The position numbers were made by a program, and so were the translations under genes. Below are positions 48,667 to 58,631 of a stretch of 64,000 nucleotides of DNA, piece after piece. The notes below the pieces were generated by a model. It made no database searches, had not been told where the DNA came from, and saw only the letters and a program-made list of their open reading frames with translations. Numbering within the stretch: the first letter of the stretch is position 1; every line of letters begins with the position of its first letter. This DNA comes from Chelativorans sp. ZYF759 (GTDB lineage Bacteria; Pseudomonadota; Alphaproteobacteria; Rhizobiales; Rhizobiaceae): the NCBI RefSeq assembly GCF_012911015.1, contig NZ_WVVV01000002.1, forward strand, positions 306,680 through 370,679, in the 5' to 3' direction.

Positions 48667-48919
48667 CGTGAAACTTGTCTATTTCGCCTGGGTTCGCGAA
48701 CGGATCGGCAAGGCTGAGGAGGACATTGATCTTCCGGCAGAAGTATCGACCGTAGCCCAACTCCTCGTTTTCTTGCGTGAACGCGGCGAGGAGTACCGAA
48801 ATGCACTCGCGCGGCCGGAGGTCATCCGCGTGGCCATCGATCATGAACATGTGGATCACGGCCATTCCATCGCGGGTGCGCGCGAAATCGCGCTCTTCCC
48901 GCCCATGACCGGCGGTTGA
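48656..48919 (+). CDS. moaD: Molybdopterin synthase small subunit
   Basis: An 87-residue ubiquitin-fold sulfur carrier ending in the Gly-Gly needed for thiocarboxylation (FPPMTGG). The family opening VKLVYFAWVRERIG begins four codons after the ATG; GTG 48668 is an equally likely start that would avoid overlap with pgsA. It donates sulfur to molybdopterin together with MoaE, whose gene follows after five bases. Confidence 0.93.
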   Translation: MASDVKLVYFAWVRERIGKAEEDIDLPAEVSTVAQLLVFLRERGEEYRNALARPEVIRVAIDHEHVDHGHSIAGAREIALFPPMTGG

Positions 48920-48924
48920 CGAGC

Positions 48925-49404
48925 ATGGAGCCCGTCCCCGCCCCCATTCTGCGGATCCAGGCGGCAGATTTCGACGTTGCCGCCGAAATCGATCGCCTTT
49001 CGCAAGCGAGGGCTGATGTCGGCGCGATTGTCACCTTCACCGGTATTTGCCGCGCCGAGGAGGGTCGGCTGGCGGCACTTGAGCTTGAACATTATCCCGG
49101 CATGGCCGAAGCCGAAATCGGACGTATAGCCGGCGAAGCCGTACGGCGATGGGAGCTTTCCGGTCTTACCGTCATCCATCGGATCGGCCTTGTGAAGCCG
49201 GGCCAGAACATCGTCCTGGTTGCCGCGGGATCGGTGCACCGGCAAGCCGCATTCGAGGCGGCCAGCTTCGTCATGGATTTTCTCAAGTCGCGGGCCCCGT
49301 TCTGGAAACGGGAGCACCTGAATGACGGTACGACCGGCGATTGGGTGGAAGCACGGGATGCCGATGAGGACCGAATTCGCGGCTGGGCAGTTACGAAGGA
49401 TTAA
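48925..49404 (+). CDS. moaE: Molybdopterin synthase catalytic subunit
   Basis: A 159-residue MoaE. The pattern GAIVTFTGICRAEEG, LELEHYPGMAEAEI, VIHRIGLVKPGQNIVLVA and the catalytic region FVMDFLKSRAPFWKREHL are all present. It completes the synthase with MoaD and supplies the cofactor used by enzymes such as the molybdopterin oxidoreductase at 31-33 kb. The 90-base gap to the next gene shows no terminator. Confidence 0.95.
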   Translation: MEPVPAPILRIQAADFDVAAEIDRLSQARADVGAIVTFTGICRAEEGRLAALELEHYPGMAEAEIGRIAGEAVRRWELSGLTVIHRIGLVKPGQNIVLVAAGSVHRQAAFEAASFVMDFLKSRAPFWKREHLNDGTTGDWVEARDADEDRIRGWAVTKD

Positions 49405-49494
49405 CTCACTCGAGCATTGATGCCGTTGCATTAGGTGATTTTTCAACCAGACCGAGCCAAAAATCCCCCACGCACGTAAACTCAGGCGGGGCGG

Positions 49495-50967
49495 ATGGCA
49501 GAGCTCTACTTTCAAGGCGGCACATCCCTATTCGGTCACTGGACGACGTTTCTCGTCGCCTTAGCCATATTCACGGCCGGCCTGGGGCTCGTCTGGTACC
49601 GGCTGCTCTACCTTTCCGAGAGCGCCGAGAACCAGAATGCGCGCGAACTGATCGAGAACCTGTCCGAGGGCATCTACCGCTCCACCCTCGATGGGGGCAT
49701 CCTTTCGGCCAATCCGGCCCTGGCGAAGTTGAATGGGTGCGACACGTCCGAAGAACTTCTCGGGATGGTCAACGACATTGCTGGTCAGTGGTATGTCGAT
49801 CCGAACCGCCGCAGCCAGTTCAGGCGCATTCTCATGCGCGACGGCCAGATCCGCGACTTCGTGTCGGAGGTCTATCGATACAAGTCCCGGGAAACGATCT
49901 GGGTGGTCGAGTCGGCGCGCCTCGTTCGCGACCCCGTGACGAACAGGCCCCTCTACTACGAAGGGTCCGTGCGCGAGATTACCGAAACCATGAAGCGTCT
50001 CCAACTGGAGCAGTTCTATCAGAAGCTGATCAGCCAGATACCCGGCGGCCTCTTTCAGATCGCGCGCAGCGCCAGCGGTAGCTTCAACATGAGCTTCGTC
50101 AGTCCTGGCTTCCGCAAGCTAGTCGGGCTGGAGGAGGACGACGCGATCCTGACGACCGAAGACTTCTTCGCGATGATCCTACCCGAAGACCGAGGCGACT
50201 TCCTTGCCTCTTTGAACAGGTCGGCCAGGGAGCAGTCACGGTGGGAATGCGAGTTCGCCGCGATCGACGCCAAGGGTGTGCGCAAATGGCTTCGCATCGC
50301 CGCGGCCGCCGAGACCGCGGACGGTGGGACCGTCTGGCATGGCTATCTGACGGACTGTTCGCTGCGCCGGCAGCACGAACTCGAGATCGAGCAACTTGCC
50401 TACAAGGACCCGCTGACGGACCTGCTCAACCGGCGCATGCTGTTCGAGCGGCTCCGCAACGCCAGCCGCAAGTGCCTCCGGCACCGCCGCCACGGTGCGC
50501 TGCTGTTTCTCGATCTCGACAATTTCAAGGAAATCAACGACAGCCACGGCCATCATGTGGGCGACTCGTTGCTGCGGACCGTGGCCCGGCGGCTTGAGGA
50601 TTGCACGGGGCGGCGCGAGGTCGTGTCCCGGATGGGAGGCGATGAATTCGTCGTACTGGTGGAGGATGCTGGCCGCGAACGTGCCGACGCTGCTCAGAGA
50701 TCACTGCTGCTCGCCGGCCAGCTGCTGGCAGCCTTGCGCGAGCCCTGCATCATCGGCGGGATCGCTCACCGTACTTCAGCCAGTATTGGCATTGTCGTGT
50801 TCGACGGACGCGACGAGACGGCCGACGACGTCCTCAAGAAGGCTGATCTGGCGATGTACCGCATCAAGGCCACCGGCCGTGACGGGCTTGCCCTCTATGA
50901 CGGCGAGGGCACGGAGATCGCAGAACGCCCGGCGGCGGCAGAGTCCCGCCACCGCCTGAGCGCCTGA
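49495..50967 (+). CDS. Diguanylate cyclase with PAS domains
   Basis: A 490-residue signalling protein: one N-terminal membrane helix (residues 17-38), two PAS domains (about 50-165, starting ARELIENLSEGIYRST; and 170-290), and a GGDEF domain (about 305-470) with intact GGDEF at 381-385 (RMGGDEFVVL). It should make cyclic di-GMP. The inhibitory I-site RxxD upstream of GGDEF is absent. No EAL domain is attached. The signal sensed by the PAS domains is unknown. Confidence 0.92.
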   Translation: MAELYFQGGTSLFGHWTTFLVALAIFTAGLGLVWYRLLYLSESAENQNARELIENLSEGIYRSTLDGGILSANPALAKLNGCDTSEELLGMVNDIAGQWYVDPNRRSQFRRILMRDGQIRDFVSEVYRYKSRETIWVVESARLVRDPVTNRPLYYEGSVREITETMKRLQLEQFYQKLISQIPGGLFQIARSASGSFNMSFVSPGFRKLVGLEEDDAILTTEDFFAMILPEDRGDFLASLNRSAREQSRWECEFAAIDAKGVRKWLRIAAAAETADGGTVWHGYLTDCSLRRQHELEIEQLAYKDPLTDLLNRRMLFERLRNASRKCLRHRRHGALLFLDLDNFKEINDSHGHHVGDSLLRTVARRLEDCTGRREVVSRMGGDEFVVLVEDAGRERADAAQRSLLLAGQLLAALREPCIIGGIAHRTSASIGIVVFDGRDETADDVLKKADLAMYRIKATGRDGLALYDGEGTEIAERPAAAESRHRLSA

Positions 50968-50980
50968 GTTCCGTCTGAGC

Positions 50981-51403
50981 TCAGCCGACGATTTCGGTTT
51001 CGGCGAACCAGTAGGCGATTTCCTGGGCAGCTGTTTCCGGTGCGTCGGAACCGTGGACGGAATTTTCGCCGATCGACTGCGCGAAAGCCTTGCGGATGGT
51101 GCCCTCGGCCGCATCGGCCGGGTTGGTGGCACCCATCACCTCACGGTTCTTGGCAATGGCGTTCTCGCCCTCCAGAACCTGAACGACAGTGGGCCCCGAG
51201 ACCATGAAGTCGCACAATTCGCCGAAGAAGGGCCGGTCCTTGTGAACGGCATAGAAGCCCTCGGCCTGCCGGCGGCTCATCCAGACGCGCTTCGACGCGA
51301 TGACGCGCAGGCCGGCATCTTCCAGCATCTTGGTGATGGCGCCGGTCTGGTTGCGCGCGGTCGCGTCCGGCTTGATCATCGAAAAGGTGCGTTCGATCGC
51401 CAT
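50981..51403 (-). CDS. ndk: Nucleoside diphosphate kinase
   Basis: A 140-residue enzyme that balances nucleoside triphosphates. The catalytic histidine is H117 in the signature NSVHGSDA, with the opening [13 protein letters not shown] typical of the family. Length is normal. The start agrees with the family; 20 extra residues in frame upstream are non-conserved. The GST gene lies 75 bases upstream on the same strand. Confidence 0.97.
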   Translation of the reverse strand: MAIERTFSMIKPDATARNQTGAITKMLEDAGLRVIASKRVWMSRRQAEGFYAVHKDRPFFGELCDFMVSGPTVVQVLEGENAIAKNREVMGATNPADAAEGTIRKAFAQSIGENSVHGSDAPETAAQEIAYWFAETEIVG

Positions 51404-51478
51404 GTGAATTCCTTCGAATGTTGGGGTGGGAAACTGGATGGCGGGTCTATACAGGCGCACCATGGGGCTGTGAAGGGG

Positions 51479-52168
51479 CTATGCCGCCGCGACCCGCGCC
51501 CCGAGCCCGCCATGCAGTGAAAGGCATCTCTCGAACCATTCCGCCACCGGGTCGCCCTCTTCCAGAAGGCGAAACGGTGAGACCACCCGCGCCCATTGAA
51601 AGGCGCCAGCGACGATGTAGTCGCAAAACAGAGGCTGCCGGCCGCCGATGAATGGCTGCATGCCGAGCGTCGAGCGCAGCGGCTCCAGCGACTGGCGAAA
51701 GACGGCCAGCCCCGTGTCGCGTTGCGCCGGAACTTCCTCCAGCCGCTTGCCGAAACGGGCCTCGCGCGTGGTGCGGAAATGGGCTTGGTCTTCGGGGGCC
51801 AGGCAGTCGTGGATATCCATGAGCACTGCTGCGCCAATAAAGGGATGGATCGTCAGTTGGCACCATCTCTCGATGAACCGTGCCATGGCCTCTCCGCCTT
51901 CGCCGGAAAACAAGGACGGCCGTTCTGGATAATTTCTTTCGAGGTAGAGCGCGATGGCGAAACTGTCGGCCACGACCGCACCCCCATCACGGATCACCGG
52001 GATGGTTGGCGACACGCCATCCTCCACCGCCGGAACCTGGGTAAATGTGGTCGGCACGCTCTTGAAGTCGAGCCCCTTGTGGGCCAGCGCGAACGCCACC
52101 TTCCAGCAATGCGGGCTGAACGGGCGTTGCGGGTCGCGCCCGACGAGTTCGTACAAGCTGATTGTCAT
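51479..52168 (-). CDS. Glutathione S-transferase family protein
   Basis: A 229-residue two-domain protein with an N-terminal thioredoxin fold (LYELVGRDPQRPFSPHCWKVAFALAHKGL; the SPHCWK stretch holds the possible active-site Ser/Cys; cis-proline region TIPVIRDGGAVVADS) and an all-helical C-terminal domain. It is probably a glutathione-dependent detoxification enzyme; the substrate is unknown. The start MTISLYEL is chosen from the family. Confidence 0.87.
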   Translation of the reverse strand: MTISLYELVGRDPQRPFSPHCWKVAFALAHKGLDFKSVPTTFTQVPAVEDGVSPTIPVIRDGGAVVADSFAIALYLERNYPERPSLFSGEGGEAMARFIERWCQLTIHPFIGAAVLMDIHDCLAPEDQAHFRTTREARFGKRLEEVPAQRDTGLAVFRQSLEPLRSTLGMQPFIGGRQPLFCDYIVAGAFQWARVVSPFRLLEEGDPVAEWFERCLSLHGGLGARVAAA

Positions 52169-52226
52169 TGGCAGGAAGCCTTCCACCGGTGTAGTGCTCC
52201 ATCCCATCGAGCGGGACTAACGGATA

Positions 52227-52745
52227 ATGCCCATGCACCAGCATTTCGCAATGATGGCCGCCTATAATCGCTGGTCCAACAGGCTGGTCTATGACTGCGC
52301 CGCCCAACTCGACGTCGACGATCTGGATCGACAGACGGGCGCCTTCTTCGGCTCGCTCATGGCCACGCTGAACCATGTCCTGGTCGCCGATCGCATCTGG
52401 ATGAAGCGCTTTACCGGCGAAGGTGACGCGCCGACGCGGCTCGACGCCACCATCCATCGTGGCCTTGCGGAACTGCGCACCGCACGCGAAGCGGAAGATG
52501 CGCGCATCGTTGCCTGGATCGATGGTCTCGACGATGCGGCATTCGGCGGCCGTTTCACCTATCTGACTGCCACCGACATGCGGACGGTCTCCCAGCGGCT
52601 GGCGCCCGCCCTGGCACATTTCTTCAATCACCAGACCCACCACCGCGGCCAGTGCCACGGGATGCTGACCGGCTTCGGCCAGCCATCGCTGGCACTTGAT
52701 CTGATCTATTTCCAGAGAACGCCGGAAGGCCGCCCCTACGCCTGA
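52227..52745 (+). CDS. DinB family protein
   Basis: A 172-residue four-helix bundle protein of the DinB group (named for a Bacillus damage-inducible gene). The metal triad is present: a histidine in MATLNHVLVADRIW and two in HFFNHQTHHRGQCHGML. The family includes thiol-dependent transferases, but the reaction here is unknown. An ATG two codons later (52233) is an alternative start. Confidence 0.88.
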   Translation: MPMHQHFAMMAAYNRWSNRLVYDCAAQLDVDDLDRQTGAFFGSLMATLNHVLVADRIWMKRFTGEGDAPTRLDATIHRGLAELRTAREAEDARIVAWIDGLDDAAFGGRFTYLTATDMRTVSQRLAPALAHFFNHQTHHRGQCHGMLTGFGQPSLALDLIYFQRTPEGRPYA

Positions 52746-53696
52746 TCATCCCCGAAGCCGCAACGCATTCGGAACCACCTCGATCGAGACGGGAGTGAAG
52801 CCCGCCGTCTCGCCATCGATCTCCAGGCCGACCGGGCGCGTCATCGCCGCGATCTCGACATGCTTGCCGCGATGGAAGGAGCACAGGCCCAGGTTGCGGT
52901 GCGACCCGTCATAGACCAGTCGGAGCGCACGGATCAGAGCCAGGCGCGAAGCGTCGCGCACGATCACGATGTCGAGCAGCCCATCATCCATCCGCGCATC
53001 CGGAGCGATCATCATACCTCCGGCGAAGGAATGGTTGTTGGCCACGGCCACCAGCGCGCTCTGCCCTGCAAAGACTGTCTGCCCGTCGATGCGCACCGTC
53101 ATCCCTACGCCGCCATAGCCAATGAGCTCTCGCAGCGTGTGCCACGCAAAGAGCGCCTTGCCCGTCAGAAGCCGCTTCGACGACGCGTTGACCGCACGCG
53201 CGATGTCGGCCGATATCCCGAGGCTCGCGATGTTGAGGAAGCAGCGCTGCTGCTTGCTCCCGTCCTCCAGCCGGTAGGTGACCCGCGCCGCGTCCAGATG
53301 GCGCGGAGGACGCGTCTTGATAGATCGGGCAAGGAGCGCCGGATCGCGCTCGACGCCCAGCGAACGCCCAAGATCCGAGCCCGTCCCGACAGGAAGAAGC
53401 GCGAGGTCGGGAAGTTTCGGGCGAGAGGCAGCATCCTTCATCATGCCATCGACGACCTCGCTGGCCGTACCGTCCCCGCCGGCGGCGATGATCACGTCCA
53501 CGTCCTGCCGCGTGAATGCCGCCGCCAGCCCGCGGCCGTCTCCCGGACGCTGGGTCACGGCAACATCGAGCCGACCGAGAGCGGCCGTCAAGGCAGCCTC
53601 GGCAGCCGGCCACATGCGACCCATGCGCCCGCCGCCGGCGGCGGGATTGACGATGACCGCGACCCGCAAACGACCCCTCCTCCTGCGATCAAGCAT
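52746..53696 (-). CDS. Diacylglycerol kinase family (lipid kinase-like) protein
   Basis: A 316-residue protein with the DAGK catalytic domain: VAVIVNPAAGGGR near the N-terminus, the nucleotide-binding GGDGT at 73-77, LPVGTGSDLGRSLG, and a C-terminal beta-sandwich domain ending IDGETAGFTPVSIEVVPNALRL. Homologues such as YegS or DgkB phosphorylate lipids. The open frame extends upstream past 53696 into the ABC-F gene region, which is non-coding on this strand, so MLDRRRRGRL is taken as the start. It is divergent from the ABC-F gene. Confidence 0.9.
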   Translation of the reverse strand: MLDRRRRGRLRVAVIVNPAAGGGRMGRMWPAAEAALTAALGRLDVAVTQRPGDGRGLAAAFTRQDVDVIIAAGGDGTASEVVDGMMKDAASRPKLPDLALLPVGTGSDLGRSLGVERDPALLARSIKTRPPRHLDAARVTYRLEDGSKQQRCFLNIASLGISADIARAVNASSKRLLTGKALFAWHTLRELIGYGGVGMTVRIDGQTVFAGQSALVAVANNHSFAGGMMIAPDARMDDGLLDIVIVRDASRLALIRALRLVYDGSHRNLGLCSFHRGKHVEIAAMTRPVGLEIDGETAGFTPVSIEVVPNALRLRG

Positions 53697-53796
53697 GTTA
53701 GCCGGCAACGCGCCGTTGTAGAAGGTCTCAGGCAATGCTGATCGAGATGCGCCCTCCCCTCTTGCGCCGGCGGCGCGGCTCCGCCAAACAGGCGCC

Positions 53797-55674
53797 ATGC
53801 TGATCCTAGATGACATTTCGCTGCGCGTGGCCGGAAGGCTGTTGATCGACCATAGCTCGCTGACGCTTCCATCCGGTGCCAAGGCAGGCCTCGTCGGCCG
53901 CAACGGCACGGGCAAGACGACGCTGTTCCGGGCCATTACCGGCGATCTCGCCACCGAGAGCGGCCGTATCAGCCTGCCCAAGGGTAGCCGACTCGGACAG
54001 GTCGCACAGGAAGCTCCAGGCACGGAAGAACCGCTGATCGACATCGTGCTGGCGGCGGACCGCGAACGTCTTGCACTCATGCAGGAGTCGGAAACGGCAA
54101 CCGACGCTCACCGCATTGCCGAGATCCAGACCCGGCTGGCCGACATCGACGCCCATTCGGCCGAAGCGCGCGCCGCGACCATCCTTGCGGGCCTCGGCTT
54201 CGACCACGAAGCGCAGAAGCGGCCGGCTTCCTCCTTCTCCGGCGGCTGGCGCATGCGCGTGGCCCTAGCGGCCGTGCTCTTTGCCGAGCCCGACCTCCTG
54301 CTGCTCGACGAGCCGACCAACTACCTCGATCTCGAGGGCACCATGTGGCTGGAGAGCTATCTCGCCAAATATCCGCATACGGTGCTTCTCATTAGTCACG
54401 ACCGTGACCTCCTCAACCGCGCGGTGGATTCCATCGTTCATCTGGAAAACAAGAAGCTGACATTCTGGCGCGGTGGCTATGACCAGTTCGAGCGCCAGCG
54501 GGCCGAAAAGATCGAACTGCTCCAGAAAAGCGCGGTCAAGCAAGATGCCAAGCGCAAGCACATGCAGGCTTTCGTCGACCGCTTCCGCTACAAGGCGTCG
54601 AAGGCGCGTCAGGCGCAGTCGCGGCTGAAGGCACTGGAGAAGATGGCGCCCGTCGGCGCGATCGTCGACGAGCATGTGCGCCCCTTCTCCTTCCCGGAGC
54701 CGGACAAGCAGGTCGCCTCGCCCATTGTGGCGCTGGAAAAGGCCTCCGTGGGCTACGAGCCGGGCAAGCCGATCCTGAAGAACCTGTCGCTCAGGATCGA
54801 CAATGACGACCGGATCGCCCTGCTTGGCGCCAATGGCAATGGCAAGTCGACACTGGCCAAGCTGCTGTCTGGGCGCCTCTCCGTCGACCAGGGCACGATC
54901 ACGGTAGCCCCCGGACTGAAGGTCTCCATCTTCGCCCAGCACCAGCTTGACGACCTGCGGCCCGAGGAAAACGCCGTCGAGCATGTTCGCCGCCTGATGC
55001 CCGAAGCGGCGGAAGCAAAGGTGCGTGCCAGGGTCGCACAGATGGGTCTGCCAACAGAGAAGATGAACACACCGGCAAAGGATCTGTCGGGCGGTGAGAA
55101 GGCGCGCCTCCTGATGGGACTGTCCAGCTTCGAGGGTCCCAACCTCTTCATTCTCGATGAGCCGACCAACCATCTCGACATAGACTCGCGCCGTGCCCTG
55201 ATCGACGCGCTCAACGAGTTTCCGGGCGCCGTCATCGTGATCGCGCATGACCGCCATCTGCTCGAGGCGACGGTCGACCGGCTGTGGCTCGTTTCGGGGG
55301 GAACGGTCGCGCCGTATGACGGCGATCTCTCCGACTACCGCAGTCACATCACCGGCGGCCAGAGCGATCGCCGCGAGAAGCGCGAGGCCGACAAGGCCTC
55401 GAAGGCGGATCGCCGACGCGAGGCCGCGCAGCGGCGCGCAGCTCTGGAACCACTCGCCAAGGAGATCAAGACCTTGGAGGGGCTTGTCGAGCGGACCCGC
55501 AAGCGGATGGAGGCCATCGATCGCGAACTGGCCGATCCCACGCTCTATGACCGCAACGCCGCCCAGGCGACGAAGCTGGCCAAGGAACGGTCCGAGCTTG
55601 TCGATCGCCTCGCCGTGCAGGAAGATCGCTGGCTGGAGCTTTCGGCCGAGTATGAGCAGGGAACGGCGGCATGA
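53797..55674 (+). CDS. ABC-F family ATPase
   Basis: A 625-residue soluble protein with two ABC domains and no membrane part. The first has Walker A GRNGTGKT (34-41), signature SFSGGW and Walker B LLLLDEPTN; the second has GANGNGKST, LSGGEK and FILDEPTN. A linker with lysine/arginine and glutamine (about residues 220-290) separates them, and a C-terminal coiled coil follows. ABC-F proteins act on the ribosome; this one resembles the YheS/Uup groups, but the subtype is uncertain. The HAD gene follows on the same strand. Confidence 0.92.
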   Translation: MLILDDISLRVAGRLLIDHSSLTLPSGAKAGLVGRNGTGKTTLFRAITGDLATESGRISLPKGSRLGQVAQEAPGTEEPLIDIVLAADRERLALMQESETATDAHRIAEIQTRLADIDAHSAEARAATILAGLGFDHEAQKRPASSFSGGWRMRVALAAVLFAEPDLLLLDEPTNYLDLEGTMWLESYLAKYPHTVLLISHDRDLLNRAVDSIVHLENKKLTFWRGGYDQFERQRAEKIELLQKSAVKQDAKRKHMQAFVDRFRYKASKARQAQSRLKALEKMAPVGAIVDEHVRPFSFPEPDKQVASPIVALEKASVGYEPGKPILKNLSLRIDNDDRIALLGANGNGKSTLAKLLSGRLSVDQGTITVAPGLKVSIFAQHQLDDLRPEENAVEHVRRLMPEAAEAKVRARVAQMGLPTEKMNTPAKDLSGGEKARLLMGLSSFEGPNLFILDEPTNHLDIDSRRALIDALNEFPGAVIVIAHDRHLLEATVDRLWLVSGGTVAPYDGDLSDYRSHITGGQSDRREKREADKASKADRRREAAQRRAALEPLAKEIKTLEGLVERTRKRMEAIDRELADPTLYDRNAAQATKLAKERSELVDRLAVQEDRWLELSAEYEQGTAA

Positions 55675-55750
55675 CGATCCGCAACGGGATCGATGCTGCG
55701 GTGCGCTTCGTTTCTGGCGAGGGCCGATCCAGCGATTTCGGGGATATCTG

Positions 55751-56455
55751 ATGGGCAGCCTCACCACCATCGGCTTCGATGCCGACGATACGCTTTGGCA
55801 GAACGAGCAGTTCTTCCGGATCACGCAGGATCGCTTCGAGGCTTTGCTGGCCGACCATGCCGAGCCCGACCACATATCCGATCGCCTGCTGGAAGCCGAG
55901 AAGCGCAATCTCGGCAGATACGGTTTCGGCATTAAGGGCTTCACCCTGTCGATGATCGAGACGGCGATCGAGATCACCAACGATCGCGTGCCGGCTTCGG
56001 TGATCCGCCAGATCCTGGAGGCCGGCCGTGAAATGCTGGAGCATCCGGTCGAGACCCTGCCTCATGTCCGCGAGACGCTCGAACGCCTCACCGGCCGCTA
56101 CCGGATCCTGCTCGTCACCAAGGGCGATCTGTTCGATCAGGAGCGCAAGCTGGCTGCTTCCGGCCTCGGCGAATTCTTCGATGCGGTCGAGATCGTCAGC
56201 GACAAGACGCAAGCCACCTACGAGCGCGTCTTCGCGCGTCACGGCGACGGCGCCGAGCGCGCCATGATGGTCGGCAACTCGCTCAAATCCGATGTCGTGC
56301 CGGCAATCGCGGCCGGCGGCTGGGGCGTCTTCGTGCCGCACGAACTCACCTGGGTGCTGGAGCATGTCGAGCCGCCGCGCGACGACCCGCGCTTCCGCGA
56401 GATCCCCCATCTGGGGGAACTGGAAAAAGTAATTGTCGCCACCGAGGAAGCGTGA
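55751..56455 (+). CDS. HAD family hydrolase
   Basis: A 234-residue haloacid dehalogenase-type phosphatase. Motif I is GFDADDTLW (nucleophile D10, acid D12), motif II LLVTKGD, and motif III/IV SDKTQATYERVF with MVGNSLKSDVVPA. A helical cap lies between motifs I and II. It probably dephosphorylates a small metabolite. The start after a 76-base gap follows the ABC-F stop. The open frame upstream is a shadow of the ABC-F gene. Confidence 0.88.
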   Translation: MGSLTTIGFDADDTLWQNEQFFRITQDRFEALLADHAEPDHISDRLLEAEKRNLGRYGFGIKGFTLSMIETAIEITNDRVPASVIRQILEAGREMLEHPVETLPHVRETLERLTGRYRILLVTKGDLFDQERKLAASGLGEFFDAVEIVSDKTQATYERVFARHGDGAERAMMVGNSLKSDVVPAIAAGGWGVFVPHELTWVLEHVEPPRDDPRFREIPHLGELEKVIVATEEA

Positions 56456-56458
56456 GCT

Positions 56459-56908
56459 TCAGGCCTTTTTCTGCCAGCGGCGATCGGGGCCCTGCTGCCA
56501 GTAGGTGACCTCGTGTCCCGCGCCCTTCAACGCGGACCATTGCCGCCGCGCAGCCGCAAGCTGTTCCTCGTCATGTCCATCGAACATGACAACACCACGC
56601 GCATAGCCCGACAGATCGGGCGGCTCCGCCCCCTCGACGACGAACCGCACCTGCGCGCCATTCGCATTGCCGGGTCCGGTGGTCAGCAAGACCGGCTGGT
56701 GGGCGGCGTGTGGCGAGCCGTCGAGCCCGTGCGCGAGAAAGGAATCGTCGCGATAGGTCCAAAGATGCGTTTCGAGCACGTCACGCCGTTCCTCGCTCGC
56801 GGTCTGGACAGCGGCCCGCCACCCTCGCTCCAGGCTTCTTTCCAGGAGCGAGGGCAAGGCTTCCTCGAGCGTCGATTCCGTGAGGTGGTAGAAAAGCACC
56901 TCGGTCAT
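56459..56908 (-). CDS. holC: DNA polymerase III chi subunit
   Basis: A 149-residue HolC. Family pattern: EVLFYHLTESTLEEALPSLLE, RGWRAAVQTASEERRDVLETHLWTYRDDSFLAHG, and PVLLTTGPGNANGA. Chi joins the clamp loader to single-stranded DNA-binding protein. It follows pepA by six bases on the same strand, an order conserved across alpha- and gammaproteobacteria. Confidence 0.93.
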   Translation of the reverse strand: MTEVLFYHLTESTLEEALPSLLERSLERGWRAAVQTASEERRDVLETHLWTYRDDSFLAHGLDGSPHAAHQPVLLTTGPGNANGAQVRFVVEGAEPPDLSGYARGVVMFDGHDEEQLAAARRQWSALKGAGHEVTYWQQGPDRRWQKKA

Positions 56909-56914
56909 GGTGGC

Positions 56915-58408
56915 CTACTTCTCGAAATTTTCGGCGACGAGGCGATCGAGCAGCCGCACGCCGAAGCCCGACGCCCAGGACTGGTTGATGTCGCTGGAGG
57001 GCGAGGCCATCCCCGTCCCGGCGATGTCGAGATGCGCCCAGGGCGTATCCTTGACAAAGCGCTTCAGGAACTGGGCCGCGGTGATCGAGCCCGCGTGGCG
57101 TCCGCCGACATTCTTCATGTCGGCGTTCTTGGATTCGATCATCTTGTCGTAGTCGGGGCCGAGCGGCAGGCGCCAGAGCTTCTCGCCGGTCGACAGCCCC
57201 GCCGACAGGAGCTTCTCCGAAAGGTCGTCGTCATTCGAGAACAGCCCGGCATGGACATTGCCGAGGGCCACCAGGACCGCGCCCGTCAGGGTGGCGAGGT
57301 CGATCATGAACCGCGGCTCGAAGCGTTCGTTGCAATACCAGAGCGCGTCGGCCAGCACGAGCCGCCCCTCGGCGTCGGTATTGATGACCTCGATCGTCTG
57401 GCCCGACATCGAGGTCACGATGTCGCCCGGCCGCTGCGCGGTCCCGTCCAGCATGTTTTCGACAAGGCCGATGATGCCGATCACGTTCGCCTTGGCCTTG
57501 CGCGCGGCCAGCGCGTGCATCAGCCCGGTGACGGCGGCAGCACCGGCCATGTCACCCTTCATGTCCTCCATGCTGGCGGCCGGCTTGATCGAGATGCCGC
57601 CCGAATCGAAGACCACGCCCTTGCCGATGAAGGCGATCGGCTTGTCCTTCGCCTTGCCGCCATTCCACTGCATGACGACCAGACGCGGCGGCTTCGCCGA
57701 ACCCTGGGCGACGCCGAGCAGTGCGCCCATGCCCAGCTTCTTCATCTCTTTTTCGCCCAGAATCTCGATCTTGACGCCCAGGCTTTCCAGTTTGGCGGCC
57801 CGGTCGGCGAATTCGACGGGACCGAGCACATTGGCTGGCTCGTTGACCAGTTCCCGGGCGAGCAGCACGCCCTCGCCAACCCCTTCAAGATCCTCGAAGG
57901 CGCGCTTGGCGCCCGCCGGATCCGCACACAGAATCGTGAAGCGCGCGGGTTTGGGTTTCTTGCCGTCCTCACCGTCCGACTTCTTCGTCTTGTATTTGTC
58001 GAATGCGTAGGAGCGCAGGAGAATTCCCAGCCCGACATTCGCTGCGTCGTCCGCTGAAATATCCGTGTCCGGAAGGTCGAGCACGACCGACACCGACGCG
58101 CTCTTCCGAGACGCGGCGAAGGCGACCCCGCCGATGCGCAGCCACGCTTCTTCCTTCAACTCGGCCGGCTTGCCGGCGCCAACCGCCACCAGCCGGTCAA
58201 AGTCGGTACCCGACGGGGCCACGACATCGAGTGTGGCGGCCAGCGCGCCCTTGAAATCGTTGATTTTTGCGGCGCGCTCGAGGGCGCCATCTGGATTGCA
58301 CGTCCGGGCAGCCTCTCCCAAACCCATTCCGTCGGCGGCAAGGACGACGACCGCTCCCTTGGCTGGCGTCGCGATCCTGGCAAAGGTGACTTGCGGGCGA
58401 TGGGACAT
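56915..58408 (-). CDS. pepA: Leucyl aminopeptidase
   Basis: A 497-residue M17 metallo-aminopeptidase. The C-terminal catalytic domain has the signature NTDAEGRL, the metal-binding region [12 protein letters not shown] and the substrate-binding stretch [11 protein letters not shown]. The N-terminal domain is typical. PepA removes N-terminal residues from peptides and in some bacteria also binds DNA. It is transcribed with holC. Confidence 0.96.
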   Translation of the reverse strand: MSHRPQVTFARIATPAKGAVVVLAADGMGLGEAARTCNPDGALERAAKINDFKGALAATLDVVAPSGTDFDRLVAVGAGKPAELKEEAWLRIGGVAFAASRKSASVSVVLDLPDTDISADDAANVGLGILLRSYAFDKYKTKKSDGEDGKKPKPARFTILCADPAGAKRAFEDLEGVGEGVLLARELVNEPANVLGPVEFADRAAKLESLGVKIEILGEKEMKKLGMGALLGVAQGSAKPPRLVVMQWNGGKAKDKPIAFIGKGVVFDSGGISIKPAASMEDMKGDMAGAAAVTGLMHALAARKAKANVIGIIGLVENMLDGTAQRPGDIVTSMSGQTIEVINTDAEGRLVLADALWYCNERFEPRFMIDLATLTGAVLVALGNVHAGLFSNDDDLSEKLLSAGLSTGEKLWRLPLGPDYDKMIESKNADMKNVGGRHAGSITAAQFLKRFVKDTPWAHLDIAGTGMASPSSDINQSWASGFGVRLLDRLVAENFEK

Positions 58409-58631
58409 GCATTCTCCATTTATTCGTGGTCAGGCGGCCGGCGCGTCGCGCAGCGCAAGTTGCAATCGGCAGCGGGGCTCTTCGGCATTGGAGATAGCGT
58501 TTTCCGTCGCTCGCCTCAACACAGGTCCATCTTCTGCACACCGGGCGATCCGCCGTTGCCCATGGAACGAGTCTTTCGGCGGTTGGCCAAGACGTGTATC
58601 GAGAGCCAATGTTGATTTCCAAGGGTTACGT

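Noticed and set aside
54265-55980. A 571-codon minus-strand frame opposite the ABC-F gene
   Set aside because: Shadow of the ABC-F ATPase, whose two full ABC motif sets are in the other strand.
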